In this document: in pieces, positions 18,995-32,700 of the stretch
Layout of the letters: each line of letters starts with the position of its first letter
How positions within the stretch are numbered: position 1 is the first letter of the stretch
Source of the DNA: Lyophyllum atratum
Lineage: Eukaryota > Basidiomycota > Agaricomycetes > Agaricales > Lyophyllaceae
DNA length: 40,896 nucleotides
Assembly: GCA_014905825.1 (NCBI GenBank)
Contig: JACGCN010000116.1
Location: 1-40,896, forward strand
Direction: 5' to 3'
Made by a program: the position numbers and the translations under genes
The notes under the pieces: model-generated
What the model saw: the letters and a program-made list of their open reading frames with translations, nothing else
What the model was told of the DNA's origin: nothing
Database searches by the model: none

Positions 18995-20878
18995 ATGAGT
19001 ATGCTCTCCACCCTTGTTCTCCTTGCAAGCTTACTGGCGCTGAACCTGCCATCATCATGTTTGGCTAACTCTCGCCTACAAGTCGGTCCGCAAGCAGGTC
19101 TTTTGGCCAGGGCGTCCCCGGCAAATGTGTCGATACAAGTTGACCAGATTCCTCGCTCGTGGCCCCCTTCGAGTCCTATCGCAAAACGGAGCAATCTGAA
19201 CACAAACCCAGATGGATCGACGTTTCTCTGGCTTCCGCAGGATGAATACTCAGGGAAAACCTTCTTCGAGTAAGTAGTTCCAAATGATCAACTGGCAAAG
19301 GATGTTAATGGATTTGTAACAGCCGTTTCGCATTTTTCAATGACAAAGATCCAACCAAGTGAGTCTGCCTGAGCAGTGTGTGGAAGATCACACGAGTTTA
19401 CCGACTTGCAGCGGACACGTGAAGTTAGGATAAGTCGTCTGAGAGTGCTCGTTAACCGCTGATGATGTTTACCCAGCTATGTCAATCGAAGTACGGCATT
19501 CGACCAGCAGCTTGTATATGTCCAGGACGACGGCGTTGTGATCATGAAAGGAGATAATACTACATGGTTGGAAAGGGGAGCATTTCGAAACAGGTCAGGA
19601 TATTTCCATCTATTTGCATAAGGTCAGAAATAACGTGAATCATTGTAAAAGTGTCCGCATATCAAGCTACGCGCAATATACCACTGGTTTGTTTATCCTC
19701 GATCTCAATAGGGCGCCTTGGGGATGTGGTGTGTGCTACATACGATGATATTGGCGATGTTGGCTCATTCCTCGACAGGTACCTGGCCAGCGTTCTGGAC
19801 TCTTGGGAACGGTGTTTGGCCAGATGTATGATTGCTTCTCATGTCGCCCGTCACCGGCCTGTTGAAAATAGTTCATAGACTGGCGAAATCGACATTATTG
19901 AGGGCGTACACGACAACGAACATAACCAGGTTGCGTGGCACACCAAAGCAGGTAGATATTTTATGCCGTCTTGCATCCTTGCCTTGCATAACGTTATGTC
20001 CCAATGAAAGGCTGCACCCTGACACCCGAAGCAAACTTCACAGGAAACATCGTTGTATGTCTATTCATCTGACGTCAAACTTCGTGGTTCCCACTTGACT
20101 CCCTTTCTAGCAACTCAAGGGCGCGGACAACCTCGATTGCAACGGATTGATAAATCAAAATTCAGGTTGTGGCATTCTGGAATTGAGTAGGGCATCATAT
20201 GGCCCATACTTTGATTCGATAGGAGGAGGAGTCTTTGCTATGAAATGGGATGAAAATGGCATCGCTATATGTATGTTCACTCCTTTTCGCCTAGTGGTAA
20301 TAGCGCTGAATGCTTTATTTAAAGGGTCTTTTTATCGCGCTGCTATCCCCAAAGATATAATAGAAGGTACTCCGGATCCATCGCAGTGGGGTAATCCCTC
20401 CGCAGCTCTCGAGCCGAAGAATTGTAACCCACTGCAATACTTTGTGAATCATTCCATCATATTTGGTCAGTCCTAATCGTCCTCCATACTTCAGATAGAG
20501 GTTCTGATAATGTTCATTATCAGATATAACGTTCTGTGGTATGTACTGTCTCGTCTATCCAGTGGATTTCATCTGATCATATTTTAGGTGATTGGGCAGG
20601 GAATTCCTATGCCACCTCAGGTTGTCCGGGAACGTGCGAGGACAGGTTGACGGATCCAGGCAACTTCGTGGTATGCCTAATCATGTTTGTTCACTTTGCC
20701 TGTTATGCTCATTTCACTTCAGAATGCGACCTGGAGCATCAATTCGTTAAAAGTATACAAGAAGCAGGTCATCAAAGGCCGCATCACTAACAACTCCCCT
20801 CACGTTCCTGCAAACAACTCATGGACCCTATCAGTCTATATACTGTCTATTATCACAATCATGTCGGTTTTAACTTAA
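18995..20878 (+). CDS. Secreted GH16 family beta-glucanase
   Basis: A glycoside hydrolase family 16 protein, fungal laminarinase/endo-1,3(4)-beta-glucanase type. Many short exons were joined, ending at the TAA at 20876-20878. Residues 1-24 are a signal peptide (MSMLSTLVLLASLLALNLPS). Core landmarks in order are FFDRFAFFNDKDPTNYVNRS, SVRISSYAQYTTGLFILDLN, APWGCGTWPAFWTLG, the catalytic motif GEIDIIEG (ExDxxE, nucleophile and acid/base glutamates both present), NQVAWHTKAGCTLTPE, NSGCGILELSRASYG, FAMKWDENGIAIWSFYRAAI and DITFCGDWAGNSYATSGCPG. The C-terminus ends in a hydrophobic segment, SVYILSIITIMSVLT, so the protein may be GPI-anchored. It probably acts in cell-wall beta-glucan remodelling or degradation. 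It starts 192 nt beyond the right end of the mobile element, which may therefore alter its promoter. Confidence 0.9.
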
Positions 20879-20918
20879 TGTAGAAATCAAGATTATTTCC
20901 TTGGTGTACACAGGTGTT

Positions 20919-22297
20919 CTAAAGTTTCATTTTCCACGTCCTCTGTTCCATGTCCATCGTGCCTTCCTGAAGTGGTTCCCCAAAAGATGCCCTAAGAGGT
21001 GTGACACTGACACACCCTTGGTATATTGCCCACCCGTCAGACCCGACAGGCAGAGATGAGAGCGAGGGAGTAATCAGATCCTTCATATCGGGTGAGAATG
21101 TGAACGATAAGTCCTCAAGGTCGTCGAGAGTCGCTTTAGATGCGCGACTATCATAAGTCGTAGAAGCCAAAGCGTCTGGTCCTGCGGACCTGATTGTTGA
21201 TCCGGGTTCTGAACAAGCGGTGATTGTTTTAGAGGATGTTGCCTTGAACAGCCGACCGTATGAATTCCGCCAGATGGTGGTTGAATAGATCTTCAAGCCA
21301 GCATCAGTCAATAAGCCTTCCACGAGAGGGATGTTGACGCTGTATAGGTCAACTTCCCCGTTTCTGAGACCCCCCTCGTCTTCCCCCCAGTTCTCCCAGA
21401 GGTGATGAATGATACGCGCTCCTAGGCGATGTGCCGGTTCGAATAGAGTCACTGGGGTAGGGTGGAGGACAGTTCCATATGAGATGGCAATCGAGCGAAT
21501 CTTGGATAAAGACGAAGAAAGAGCGGCACCAATGGTACCAGAGGATAAAGCGAAGGCAGCTGTATCAGAAGGTCACGATAATTGTAGTCAGGACTCAATC
21601 CAATCCGGTACTAACCCGACGTGTTTCGGCCAAGGTTGGGTCCAGATATCTATTGAACGTGTTTAGGATCACGCGGGGGAAATCAAAAGGCGTACATACA
21701 ACAAGGTCAATTTGCCCGAGAAAGAGATTGTGTAGTGCTATGTTCGCACAGGTGGCGGGAGTCTGCCAAGGAGTGAGATCTCATGTCAAAAGGTAGAGAA
21801 AAAAGGGCCGTACGCCATCAAGAAGAATCCATTCAGCCTATCCAGATCGATGAAATCAGACCAAATGGATGGGAAAGGGAATCACGAACAAGCTCTCCAG
21901 GTTTCAAAGGTCTCGCTTTAGTTGACATTTCACCCTTGCCGTCGTGTCGAGGATAGAAATACGATCCTTTTGTGATATCCTTGATATGATATGCCTTGCC
22001 TGCGACGGCCTGATCAGACGGCGCAGGAAGGCTTAAGGAAACAACTAACCAATCCAAGACTTTTGAGAACTCGGTAGGACGACCTTGACATCCCATCCTT
22101 GAATATATGTGAGCAATGACCGGGAGTACTTGAAAACTTGGAGCACCTAGTTCCTCAGTCAGATAACGGTACAGCCCCAACACGTAGGGCGACTCCTTGG
22201 AGTCTGGCGGCCCATCATCATTCTGTAGTATGTGAGGCGTGTGTGGGCTGCGAAATAGTGGTATACATACAGTGAGGAGGACACTTGGCTTGGACAT
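20919..22297 (-). CDS. SurE-like survival protein (acid phosphatase/nucleotidase)
   Basis: A SurE family protein. SurE enzymes are metal-dependent phosphatases acting on nucleoside monophosphates. The start MSKPSVLLT is spliced to NDDGPPDSKESPYVLGLYRY, giving the metal-binding LLTNDDGPP motif. The frame continues through WDVKVVLPSSQKSWIGKAYH, IKDITKGSYFYPRHDGKGE, WILLDGTPATCANIALHNL, DLVVISGPNLGRNTSAAFAL (SGPNLGRN motif), SSGTIGAALSSSLSKIRSIA, ISYGTVLHPTPVTLFEPAHR and NIPLVEGLLTDAGLKIYSTT. Seven or more short introns separate these parts and all junctions keep frame. Yeast Pby1 fuses this domain to a tubulin-tyrosine-ligase-like domain; none is seen here. It is convergent with the GH16 gene (40 nt between the stop codons) and divergent from the RasGEF gene. 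Confidence 0.88.
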
Positions 22298-22448
22298 TTG
22301 ATGAGATGAAGGGGATAATGTTGGGTTGGTCGCTATGTTGATTGCAGGTGACTCGAGGTACTCCTGACTTCTGTCCCATCAGAATCGCCTTTCGCTGCCC
22401 CGACCATCGAGTAAGGCCTCACCCTTGGTTCCTTGGAGTTCCCCGGCC

Positions 22449-25400
22449 ATGACTACCCCTCATTCCCTACCTTCATTGTCTCCTTTACCCCCCCTTCAGA
22501 TGCCGGATGACCCCAGTGCAAACTCTTTACCACTGCCGCAGAGCGACGATCCATATTACATCCCTTTCTCTCCAACCCCTTCATTTGCTGAATCGTTCGC
22601 GACAGCGTACACCTCACAGGCCGATTCAGAAAATCTTGCTTCTCCATCGTCCCTCGCTCCTGTACAAAGCCTCCGGAAATCATTATCCGTCGACTCGTTC
22701 GTAAAGTTTGGGCGTAATGTCCATCCCGATTCTCGGTCGACTCGAGTGAACACCGGCTCAACACTTGATACTCCTAAGGATCTTGTCTTTGGAGCTTCGC
22801 CGGCCCTAACCACGGAACGCGACCAATTCTTGTTCGGAAGACAGCGCGGGTCCAGCATTAGCTCTGTTAGGGACGGAGACGAGTCTGTTGCTGATTCGGA
22901 TGTCGAGCGATCAGATCCTCTCAACAGCCCCGTAGAACGCTACCGGCATGCATCCCTCAAAGATCAATCACGGCCATACATTCGTGGCGGTGAGCTCCCG
23001 CTCCCCTCACGCACTCCGACCCTCAGCTCGACTTCCAGCATGAGCAGCATGATCAGCACTGCCACTAGTTCAAGTACTATAGAGGACGTACCGCGGCAGC
23101 AGTCCCTGTCATCCCTACAGTCCTATCCTGGCCGGTCTACTCCAACAGCCGCGCCAGGTCGTATTCGGAGTGGCAGCTTGGGCACCTACACGAATCCTGG
23201 TCGGCACATGCTCATTGATACTCAATTGTCTAGCGGATCCAGTTTGAGCCCACCAGTTACATTGATTGTTGTAGGGACGGCTGGCTGCGGAAAGTCAGTT
23301 GCTATCAGGAAAGGTTTACGAGGCCATGGTCTTTCCGAACCAACATCCGTTCCTGTGCTCTCAATGCAAGGAACGTCCACAAGATGTATTTCCCCATTTC
23401 GCGTCTCCAGTTATCACGACTTACTGCCATATCCTTTCCAGACTCTCGGCGCGTGGGGGCCATTCGTAACCAAGATACACCTGATTCTCCCCTTCATGTC
23501 ATTGAAATTGATGTTCCAACCGAACCACTAGAGCCAGGGGAGCTTGACTGGCCGGACAGTCTTTCGACGATCAACGGAGTCATCATCTGCTATGATGCAT
23601 CCGATAGGCTTTCTTTTCAGCCCGTTGAAGGCCTTCTACGTACGTTTTACACCTAAGTCATATTTGGAGAGTAATTAAAAAAAAGTGTTTATTCTAGGAG
23701 GTTATCAAGCTATGAAATTGCCCTTGATTGTCCTCGCCTGTAAGTCTGATTTGCCACATGAAGTCGAGCCTGAAAGGGCCTTGGAGGTGCTTGAACAGTA
23801 TGATGTGGGACTTGTAGAGGTAGCCAAGGCACATGAAAAGGGAATGAGCAAAATGCGACGTACCTTTGAATGGATCCTGAAAGCTGTTGCTCGTGATAAA
23901 CGTTTGTGTGCAGTTAGCTTTTCAGAGCCCAGGGAGCTGACATACCTTCCAGGTACAAACAGGAGCGATTTCGATGCAAACTACCGCAACCCAGCCTCTC
24001 CCGATGTTTTAATATCACCACCTCCATGGGAGAATTCAAGAACTGCAACGCCCACAGCTTCATCTGCAATATTGTCGACAGGCAGTGTCGCTCAAGGACA
24101 GACCATCATATCTCCAGGTCCAAATTCACCACCATCCCCTTCTATTCTTCCAAACTCTCCTACACGAGCCCGTTCCACAGGCGACCTTTTATACGAAAAC
24201 GAGAAGTCAAAGGTGCTCGCCTGGCACTCGCATGCGGCAAAGTCGGGTGTGACGCATCACGCAGAGTCATCACGTCAGCCGGGCGCTGAGGCAGTGAAGG
24301 ACAAACTGGAGGTCCCAGAATCGAAGGAAGGCAAGGAAAAGGAATCGTGAGCCTCCGTTTCGCCTACACGTGATGTTGAGGAATTCATGGTTTAACCTAT
24401 AGTCGGCCGGGGCAATGGGCGACACTGGATGACTTGTTGGATAAACTCCTCTTTTTGGCTGTCAGTGGGGATGGTACGTGGAATGTGAACTCTTTGAATG
24501 CGTGCGCCTCATTAAAGGTCGCGCAGACCCGGCATATATCACCCATTTCCTTCTCACCTACCGTCGATTTGCGATCCCGCGCAATGTACTTCTTGCAATG
24601 CAGAAGCGGATGCGCCAGCTTGATAACCCTTCTGGAGATCCTATGTTTGCATGCTTTGCACAGATGCGGTACGTGTATAAGGAACATCTCCTCCCCTCGC
24701 CCATCTAAGCATGTACTGCAGGATATGCCATTTGCTTGAAATGTGGATACGTGATTATCCATACGACTTTGCTGTTCGAGGCACAGCAGGCGCTCTTTCC
24801 GCACTCGTGAAGTCAATCATATCAAAGACGTATCTGCTACATTACGGCTCTGAATTCCTTCCGTTCCTCGAACTGTTGCCAAATCTCGTCGACCAGGACG
24901 CTGCCTGGGCATTGAAAGTGAATGACATTGTGGACGAAAGCGACGATTCTTACAGTCTGCTCGAGGAGGATGAGACACAATCCTTAGGTGACACTTCCAT
25001 GCCATCCTCGTCTCCCCTAGAGAAGCCGGTGCCTCCACTCCCATACGTGCCATCTCGAGAGCGCAAGCCTAGCTTACCGCTTCCCTTGATGCTCGCAACA
25101 GGGATAAACAACAATGCTGGACAAGTTGAGACTGATGCATCCGACAAGCAACAAATCAAAGATCTTGTTAGGTTGTCTCAAGAAATTCAAACCTTAGACT
25201 CGGAGGAAATCGCACAAGAGATAACTCGGATTGAAATACAATTATTCTTGGATATCAAGGTATGTATTTGTAGAAGTCTAACACATCCTCTCTTTTCTCA
25301 ACCTTCTCCATCAGCCGCGACATTGGCTGTATTATACTTTCGTATCAGGTAAGAAGGATGAAAACGAGCCCATCAGCGCGTTCAATGCGGTTTCGAACCA

Positions 25401-26243
25401 TCTCGCCGACTGGTGAGCCACATCAGCCAAGTGGTCTGAAATCCTATGTTCTGACAGGCGCTAGGGTTGTCTCTCTTATCTTATGCCACAAGACACCTAG
25501 GGCTCGAGTCAAACAAATTGAAAAACTAGTCGAGATTGCCCAAAAGCTGCGAGCGTTAAACAATTATTCTGCGCTACGGGCATTCGTCGCAGGGATCAAC
25601 AATGCAACGTTCGCGGGTGACGAGACAATGGAACAATTCAAAACCAAGTCCCCGGAACAAGCGAAAAACCTGCAATCGTGGGATGTTTTATTGCAGCATA
25701 AAGGCTCACACCGTGCATATCGTCTCGCTCTGCGGAATTCCAAAGGTGCCTGTATTCCGGCGCTGTGAGTTGTTCGTCGGTCCGACCCTGCCTATTTATG
25801 ACACTGTTTTTCTCAGAGAAGTGCACATGTCTGATCTTATCCGAGCGCACGAAGGAAACGGGGATTTCAACTCCTCTGATTCAGCTAAAATTCATTGGGG
25901 AAAATTTAATATGATGGGTAAATTCATCTCGAGTACTGCTCAGTGTCAAGCCCAGTGCAGAACCGCCGTCGATTATAATTTCACGGAACGCAAACACATT
26001 GCGGAACTACTCAGGCGACCCGTGATGAATGACCAGGTAAGGTTCCTTCCATATATCGAGACTATCTTGCCAACCTCTATCAGCTGCAAAAATCACGAAT
26101 AGCTCCTGTGGAAACAGATGTCGACGATTATCGACCGACTCATCCAGGTGCCGGTCAACCAAGGGATGCAGCTATCTTGCGGAAATTGTTTTTCTGGTGA
26201 TGTGTCTTTTTCATTGTATGAACCACATCAGATTGTTGCATGA
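22449..26243 (+). CDS. Ras guanine-nucleotide exchange factor with N-terminal GTPase-like domain
   Basis: A Cdc25-type RasGEF. Exons include 22449-23385, 23442-23639 and one from 23699, then several more to the TGA at 26241-26243. The first about 265 residues are disordered and Ser/Pro-rich. A P-loop GTPase-like domain follows: VTLIVVGTAGCGKSVAIRKG (G1), INGVIICYDASDR, and IVLACKSDLPHEV (G4-like). After a second disordered linker comes RasGEF_N (WATLDDLLDKLLFLAVSGDD, PAYITHFLLTYRRFAIPRNV, FAVRGTAGALSALVKSII). The catalytic RasGEF domain follows: DWVVSLILCHKTPRARVKQI, RALNNYSALRAFVAGINNA and KIHWGKFNMMGKFISS. The C-terminus is LLWKQMSTIIDRLIQVPVNQ and ends in HQIVA. It should activate Ras in cAMP or MAPK signalling. 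The frame is intact. Confidence 0.88.
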
Positions 26244-26936
26244 CTCTTCTCTAACACTTCTTTTATCTTCTCTTATGCCGACCTGTCACATTAGTATACC
26301 TTTGCATATATTCCATCAGTCGTTGCTTTCGGCCTTGTACCACCTACCCCAACAATTTGCTCTGTTTTCTCCTAGCTATCACCAACTGCCTCGATCTTGA
26401 GACATCATCAATCACTATCATCAGCGTCGGCAACTGCAGCGACATGTACAGCGCACGTCCACAGTTATTCCGCGATTAAAGCCACAAGTCCGGTCTTATG
26501 ATCGCCATTGTTACCAATCGTCAGTCTCCCTTTTCCAACCTACGTCGAAGGTGCCGATGCGTTACGGTCAGGCTTATAGTAGCCTTTTTCTACGGATACT
26601 AATATTTCTTTAATTTTCATCCGGTCACCATGCTCCGAGGAGCCAACTTCGATTGGCTACGTGGCTCATTAAACTCGGTAATGCGTAGAGTAAAAGGTGT
26701 CCCGGATTCCAGGAAGCACCAGGTCGCGAGCGCAACGGTGTCAACTTGGTATCAAAAACCGCTGGCGGGAAGCAGCGGGGTAAAATTAAATAAATATATT
26801 ATTAGTTACAAGATGAGAAGGTCACGTGATTTTGAATCAAATTTCAAAACTACTCATAATCTATACACTAACAGTGACACAGACTACGCTCAGATTCTGC
26901 CCACGTCTCCTCTCAGGCTTTCAGCACCAATTCTCC
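26244..26936. other. Intergenic, no gene seen
   Basis: Open frames at 26197-26400 and 26630-27010 lack protein-like composition or splice continuation. An A/T-rich block lies at about 26780-26815, followed by a CACGTG box at 26823-26828, about 110 nt upstream of the DRS1 start; these are plausible promoter elements of DRS1. No RNA gene or repeat was recognised. Confidence 0.5.
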
Positions 26937-29578
26937 ATGGCCGACTATGTCATGACGCTGGACTCCGACTCGGAGGATCACACTCTTTCCAATCCCTCCA
27001 AAAATGCTAAATCGGAGGACGTTGGTCTGGACCCTGAATTTATTTTTGATGTCTCTGGAGACCCATACATGGATATAATCAGCCAGACTGCGGAAATGGG
27101 AGACTTTGTAAAGAAAGGAACGAAGCCTGTTGGTCTGAAATTTCAAAAAGTACCTTCCCGCACTCATTCACGATTACACTATCCAGGATCCAATATCTGT
27201 TGACGAAATAATAGCCCGGCGTCGACTTACAAACAAACGTAAGCTTGATCACAGAGACGAAGACGAAGGGAGTGGGGACGAGGAGGAGTCAGGAGCATCA
27301 GCGGAAGACTCATCGGACAGCGAAATGGACAGTAGGTTCTCCGACGACAACGACGACGACAACGACCCGTTAGGCTCATCTGACGAGAACAATGAGGACC
27401 AAATCGAAGGCCACTCGTCTGACGATGACTCTCAACCTGAAACTCAAGCAGAGAAAGATCGCAAAGCTGCATTTTTCGACTCTGATACTGGTCCCAGTGA
27501 TGCCCATAGTTCTTTCCTGACTATGAACCTCTCGAGGCCGATCCTCAAGGCTCTTACAACCTTGGGATTTCACAAACCAACTCCCATCCAGGCTGCTACA
27601 GTTCCGGTAGCTCTTCTAGGAAAGGACGTCGTTGGAGGGGCAGTTACTGGTTCCGGCAAGACAGCAGCCTTTATAATTCCGACTTTGGAGCGCCTCTTGT
27701 ACCGAGAAAAGGGAAAAAACGCAGCTGCTACTCGGTGTGTTATATTGGTACCTACAAGGGAGTTAGCAGTCCAGTGCTTCGATGTCGGCACGAAATTAGC
27801 AACTCATACAGATATCCGCTTGTGTCTCATCGTTGGTGCGTGTTTCCTAATATCTCCTTCCCTCATGACTAACCTTACTCAAGGTGGACTCTCTGTCAAG
27901 TCACAAGAAGTCGCTCTACGGTCTCGTCCAGATATTATCATCGCTACGCCAGGTCGTTTAATTGACCATATCCACAACTCCCCCTCTTTTACACTGGACA
28001 CCCTTGATGTTCTGGTCCTAGATGAGGCGGACAGGATGCTCTCTGACGGGTTTGCGGACGAACTGGCTGAGATCATCAAGTCATGTCCGACGTCTCGCCA
28101 GACCATGTTGTTCTCTGCCACTATGACGGATTCTGTGGATGAGCTAGTCAAGATGTCCCTGAACAAACCAGTTCGACTTTTTGTCGATCCTAAACGAAGC
28201 ACTGCGCGGGGTTTGATCCAGGAATTCGTACGAGTCCGCGCAGGAAAGGAATCCGAGCGTTCTGCGCTTCTTGTCACACTCTGCAAACGAACGTTCAAAT
28301 CCAATGTTATTGTCTTCCTCCGGAGCAAAAAATTGACGCATCAAATGCGGATAGTATTCAGCCTTCTTGGAATGAAGTGCGAGGAACTCCATGGTGATCT
28401 CTCGCAAGAGCAGGTGGGTCCGATCGGACGCTACTGCTATCGCTGTTATTGACCTTTTGCAGCGTCTGAAAGCCCTACAGCTGTTCCGAGATGGATCTGT
28501 GGATTTTCTAATGGCTACTGATCTCGCATCCCGCGGTTTAGACATCAAGGGTGTCGAGACCGTCATCAATTATGATATGCCTGGCCAACTAGCTCAATAC
28601 CTACATCGCGTGGGGAGGACTGCTCGTGCAGGCAAAAAGGGACGGTGCGTGATATTTTGATTCTAATCAGGTGATTGTGTCTGATTTTCTCTAGATCTGT
28701 CACGCTCGTTGGCGAAGCAGACCGAAAAATGCTTAAAGCCGCTATAAGGCACGGAGCAGGTGAAGATCAAGTCAGGCATCGCATCATTCCCGTAGAGATT
28801 GTTTCTAAATGGGGGGAGAAATTGGAAGAGCTGAAGGACGACATATCAGCAGTGTTGCACGACGAAAAGGAAGAGAAACAGGTGATTAATCTACGACTTC
28901 AGGCGGCAATATTTTCTTACAGCTTATCAGTTTAGAAAAGCGGAAATGGAGCTGAAGAAAGGAGAAAATCTGATTGAACATGAGGCCGAAATTTATTCGA
29001 GGCCCGCAAGAACCTGGTTCCAAACAGGAAAAGAGAAGGCGAATTCTGAAGGTGTGTGTTCATTGACCTATGGCGACATCCTCATTGGTTGACTGTTCCG
29101 TCTCCTTTCAAAGCGCTCAGCAAGCAGCAGTACGAAGACGGGTTTGTAACTAGCGCTAAGGCCGAAGGCAAGAAACCTGTCGACGGAAACAAGGTGAGAG
29201 AATGCTACTCTTGACTACCCCTTGCCTTGCTTATGTCACCCATAGCTCAAGAGGGATAAATTTGCGGGCCTCTCTCGAAGGGCAAAACGCCGAAAAATGA
29301 TCATGGAGGAGGATGCAGAAGCAGGCGATGAGAAAGTCCTCAACGCCGCGATTCGATCAGCGAAAAAGTCTACTCGACCATCAAAGATTGGTATCCCAGA
29401 ACAACGACCCTCGAAGACAAAAACAAAAAACAAGCCGAGGAAAGTGACTTCCCGCGTTGGGGGTGCGTTCGATCGTGATGTGGAACAGAAGGCTGGTCGT
29501 CGAGAAGGAGTACGAGCAAAGAAAAATGATGCTATTGGAGGTATGGGCAAGAAGGGTAAGCCTCGGAGAGGGAAGTAG
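26937..29578 (+). CDS. DRS1: DEAD-box RNA helicase of 60S ribosome assembly, DRS1/DDX27
   Basis: An ATP-dependent nucleolar RNA helicase for pre-60S processing. Exon 1 is 26937-27149 and exon 2 starts at 27187; the last codons are at 29576-29578. The N-terminus is acidic ([19 protein letters not shown]). Helicase motifs in order are [20 protein letters not shown] (Q motif), [11 protein letters not shown] (I), VPTRELAVQ (Ia), [12 protein letters not shown] (Ib), [18 protein letters not shown] (II), [10 protein letters not shown] (III), [10 protein letters not shown] (IV), [20 protein letters not shown] (V) and [17 protein letters not shown] (VI). The C-terminal extension is typical of DRS1: [45 protein letters not shown], and a basic end KKGKPRRGK. 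All introns remove cleanly. Confidence 0.95.
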
Positions 29579-29737
29579 ATAAACTTTAGAAGCAAATAGC
29601 GCAAAATAACGCGCGGAGGTTGTGCTGCATATGATCACGGTTTTCTCTTTCCGAAATGTCATTGTTAACTCCAACCTTCATCTCAGGAAGAAGTGCAGTG
29701 AGCCGGCAGAGACACTGAAAGTGGAAGTGATCAAGCA

Positions 29738-32700
29738 ATGGAAGCCAATGGACTCTCCCCGCTTGGCGTTCTACATATCCCGTCGTCCTCGAGATTACTG
29801 ACATCTGCGTGCTGCCCAGACAAAGATCTTGTCGCCCTCATATCTCGCTTAGGCGGACGAGATAGGCTTAGCCTTTGGAACTATAGTCATGGATCTAAAG
29901 TCTGGGAAGTCGATGTCGGGGCTGGTGATGAAAATGTGGCTGCAGACATAGTCGGATTGGCATGGAGCCCAGATGGTATGTGGGAGTACTCCAGCATACA
30001 CCCTTAACTCATTTCAAGCAGGACAGACTATAGCTGTCGTGCATCACCCGCCACAAGTCACCCTGCATTCACTTCAAGACGGCACCAAACTACTTACATT
30101 ACCGACCGAAGCTCCTGCTCTTAGTTGTCATATAGTTGGTGCATGGTGGTTTCGGGACGAGAGGTCCGTCAGCGCCCATTCGATTCCTGACATTTTTAAG
30201 AGGAATGATATTGTTGTGAGTCATCTCTATCTACTTTTTGCACGTTCAAACTAATGTCCACTTAGACAGGAACAGCCCACGCCATTCTTCGGACATTGCC
30301 TCTTCTTGACACTCTACACGAAGATTCACAGAGACTGACGTTGGTACATTGTCTCTGATGACGATTGGTTCTGACAGGCAGCTTGTAGTGCAACGGACCT
30401 TTTTGCTTTCCAAGGCTCACAAACGAAGCCGACTTCCAAGCAACCCTTTCCAAAGGTCATCGAAGAATGGCCGACACTTTCACCGGATCCTCTTGGAGCT
30501 TCAATCAGTGCCCCGCCGCTTGGTAAATCCGTAGACTCGAGCGGAGGATTAAGAGATGAAGTGGAAGAAAACAACGTCAACAGCGTCTTGGCTGTTACGG
30601 ACGACCAAGGCTACCTGCATTGCTTTCTTGATGGGAGCTTTCCGCTTGGCAAAATATCTATAGGCTCAAATCTCTCCGTTCAATCACTGTCCAAGGATCC
30701 CAAACTGCCCATCTTCTTCGCGCATATATCCACCGTCCACGACCCCAGGACTGCTGCCACATCCCTGGAGCCCGCCATCATCAATGTCCCACTGCTAGGC
30801 AAGCGGCACCCTCGAGACCTGGCTAAACTTGCCTCAACAGCTCGAGAGTTGATGTGGTACACCATGCGTGTTGTTAAAGAAATGCAGGCAACTTGGTTTG
30901 GGTCAGAGGCCTTCAGTGGAGCTCGCGATCTCGGGCCAATGTGGGTTCAGGCTTTGGAAGCGAAGCAAAAAGAGCAGTTTGGACGTAGGTCGAAGTGTCA
31001 TTTATCTTCGATACTGATTGTTTTTTCATAGAGGATGAGCCAAGTGCTATTTTGGACCTTACGACACTGCTGGTAACAGGGAGGGCCACGGATTCGCTTT
31101 TGGATTTTTTAGGAAGCGGCGATCAAATGAGCGAACGGGTAAGTTAGGGTTCATACCTTCGAATATAGCCTTACCCGCACATCAAGGGTATACAGAAGTG
31201 GGAGTCGACCATGACCGAGGCGTTGGCAAAATTACGCGACTACTCTGAGAAGCGTGTTGCACCGGCTTGTCAACGGTTATACCTCATACTTGAGGAACTT
31301 CAAGGATGGTCGCAGCTGTAGGTTTCTCCTATTTTTATTGAACGAGTATCCGCCAAATCCTTCTTGACTAGGCCTCAATTTACCTTTTTTGAGCTATCAG
31401 TCTCAGATATCAATTCTTGCCTTGACTTAATAAGTCGGACGATTGTACTCGCTGCCTGGCTGGCGGCCACTGCGCGTCGGGACCTCTTTCGATTCCGGGA
31501 ATTCATAAGTTGGCTTCGTTTTGGTGATTTAACATTATGAAAGTATGAACAGCAGAATAACTGAAAATGCCACCCACAGAGACTTCAGCGGCGAACCCAG
31601 CCAACGATAATGCACCACCTCCTCGGCACGATATATTAGAAGTCAACAACTATTTCATTTCAGGGCTTTTGACAAGTTCCATCGATCAATGGTTCATTGG
31701 CCCGGTACCCGAGTTCTCACTCCAAGATATGGGTGTGCCAGGCGGTGATCGTTCCGTCGTGGATGTCTTGGAGCGAGCCCGTACCGTGGCCCAAGATCCT
31801 ACCCAGATGACTTGGATAAACGTGAGTGCAACTACTGGAGTATACTGCCACTTTTTTCCTTGATCAGAAGTCACACTAGAACTCACATCTACTACAGAGA
31901 GACCTAGACCATCTCGACAGAAACATCGATGCCTTGATCAATGAGCTGGCAACGCGCTGCAAACATGTTTTCGAACGAGCAGCTGGCGCTGCCAGCCGCT
32001 CTGCCATAACCTCGAGTATACCGGATTCTGCAGCCGCCCTGGCTTCGAGAACAGAGCATACAGACCCATTAAAGCCATTCTCCGTGCGAGAAAGAATCGT
32101 CAGTTTAAATAAGGTGAGCCCTCTTTGCCAAATACAAGTATCATTTATCTCTCACTTGAGGGTTACAGATGGGCGAATCCTTCCAATATTTAGCCGTAGC
32201 CATACCATCGGAAAAGACTGACCTGCGTAGGTTCATTTCGTTACTGTGAATGATACATTGAAACCATTCTCTCACAAACGAACAGTGTGCATTACTCGAA
32301 TTCGTTTCACCAACGAGGTTTTAGACTTGCCGCTCGAGGTCGGCGTAGTGCTTCTCGAGCCTTTACTTCCCGTGGGAGACGAAGCAATATCCGTTGATCT
32401 CGACTTACTAGAAGCGGATTTCTTTGACGACGAATGTATGGTAATCGTTTACCGAATTCGGGGCAGGCATGGTAAGTTGAGGTTGGAATTGCACGCTGCG
32501 AATGATTGTGATTGAAATTTCTAGAATCAGCAAACATTGCGACTATCAGCTACAATGATTTGGGGTATCAACCAGTGCAAGCCGACAACCACGTAAACGT
32601 GACCACCCGCGAAGATTTGATGCTGGAAGCGGTGGAGCGGTGGAAGCAAGGACATGTAAGGCTTAAATCTGTGCAGTTGTATGCCGAGGCTATACTGATA

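Noticed and set aside
31524..31578. Two separate genes instead of one APC4 gene
   Set aside because: The gap is a GTGATT...CACAG intron; across it the APC4 sequence runs on without interruption.
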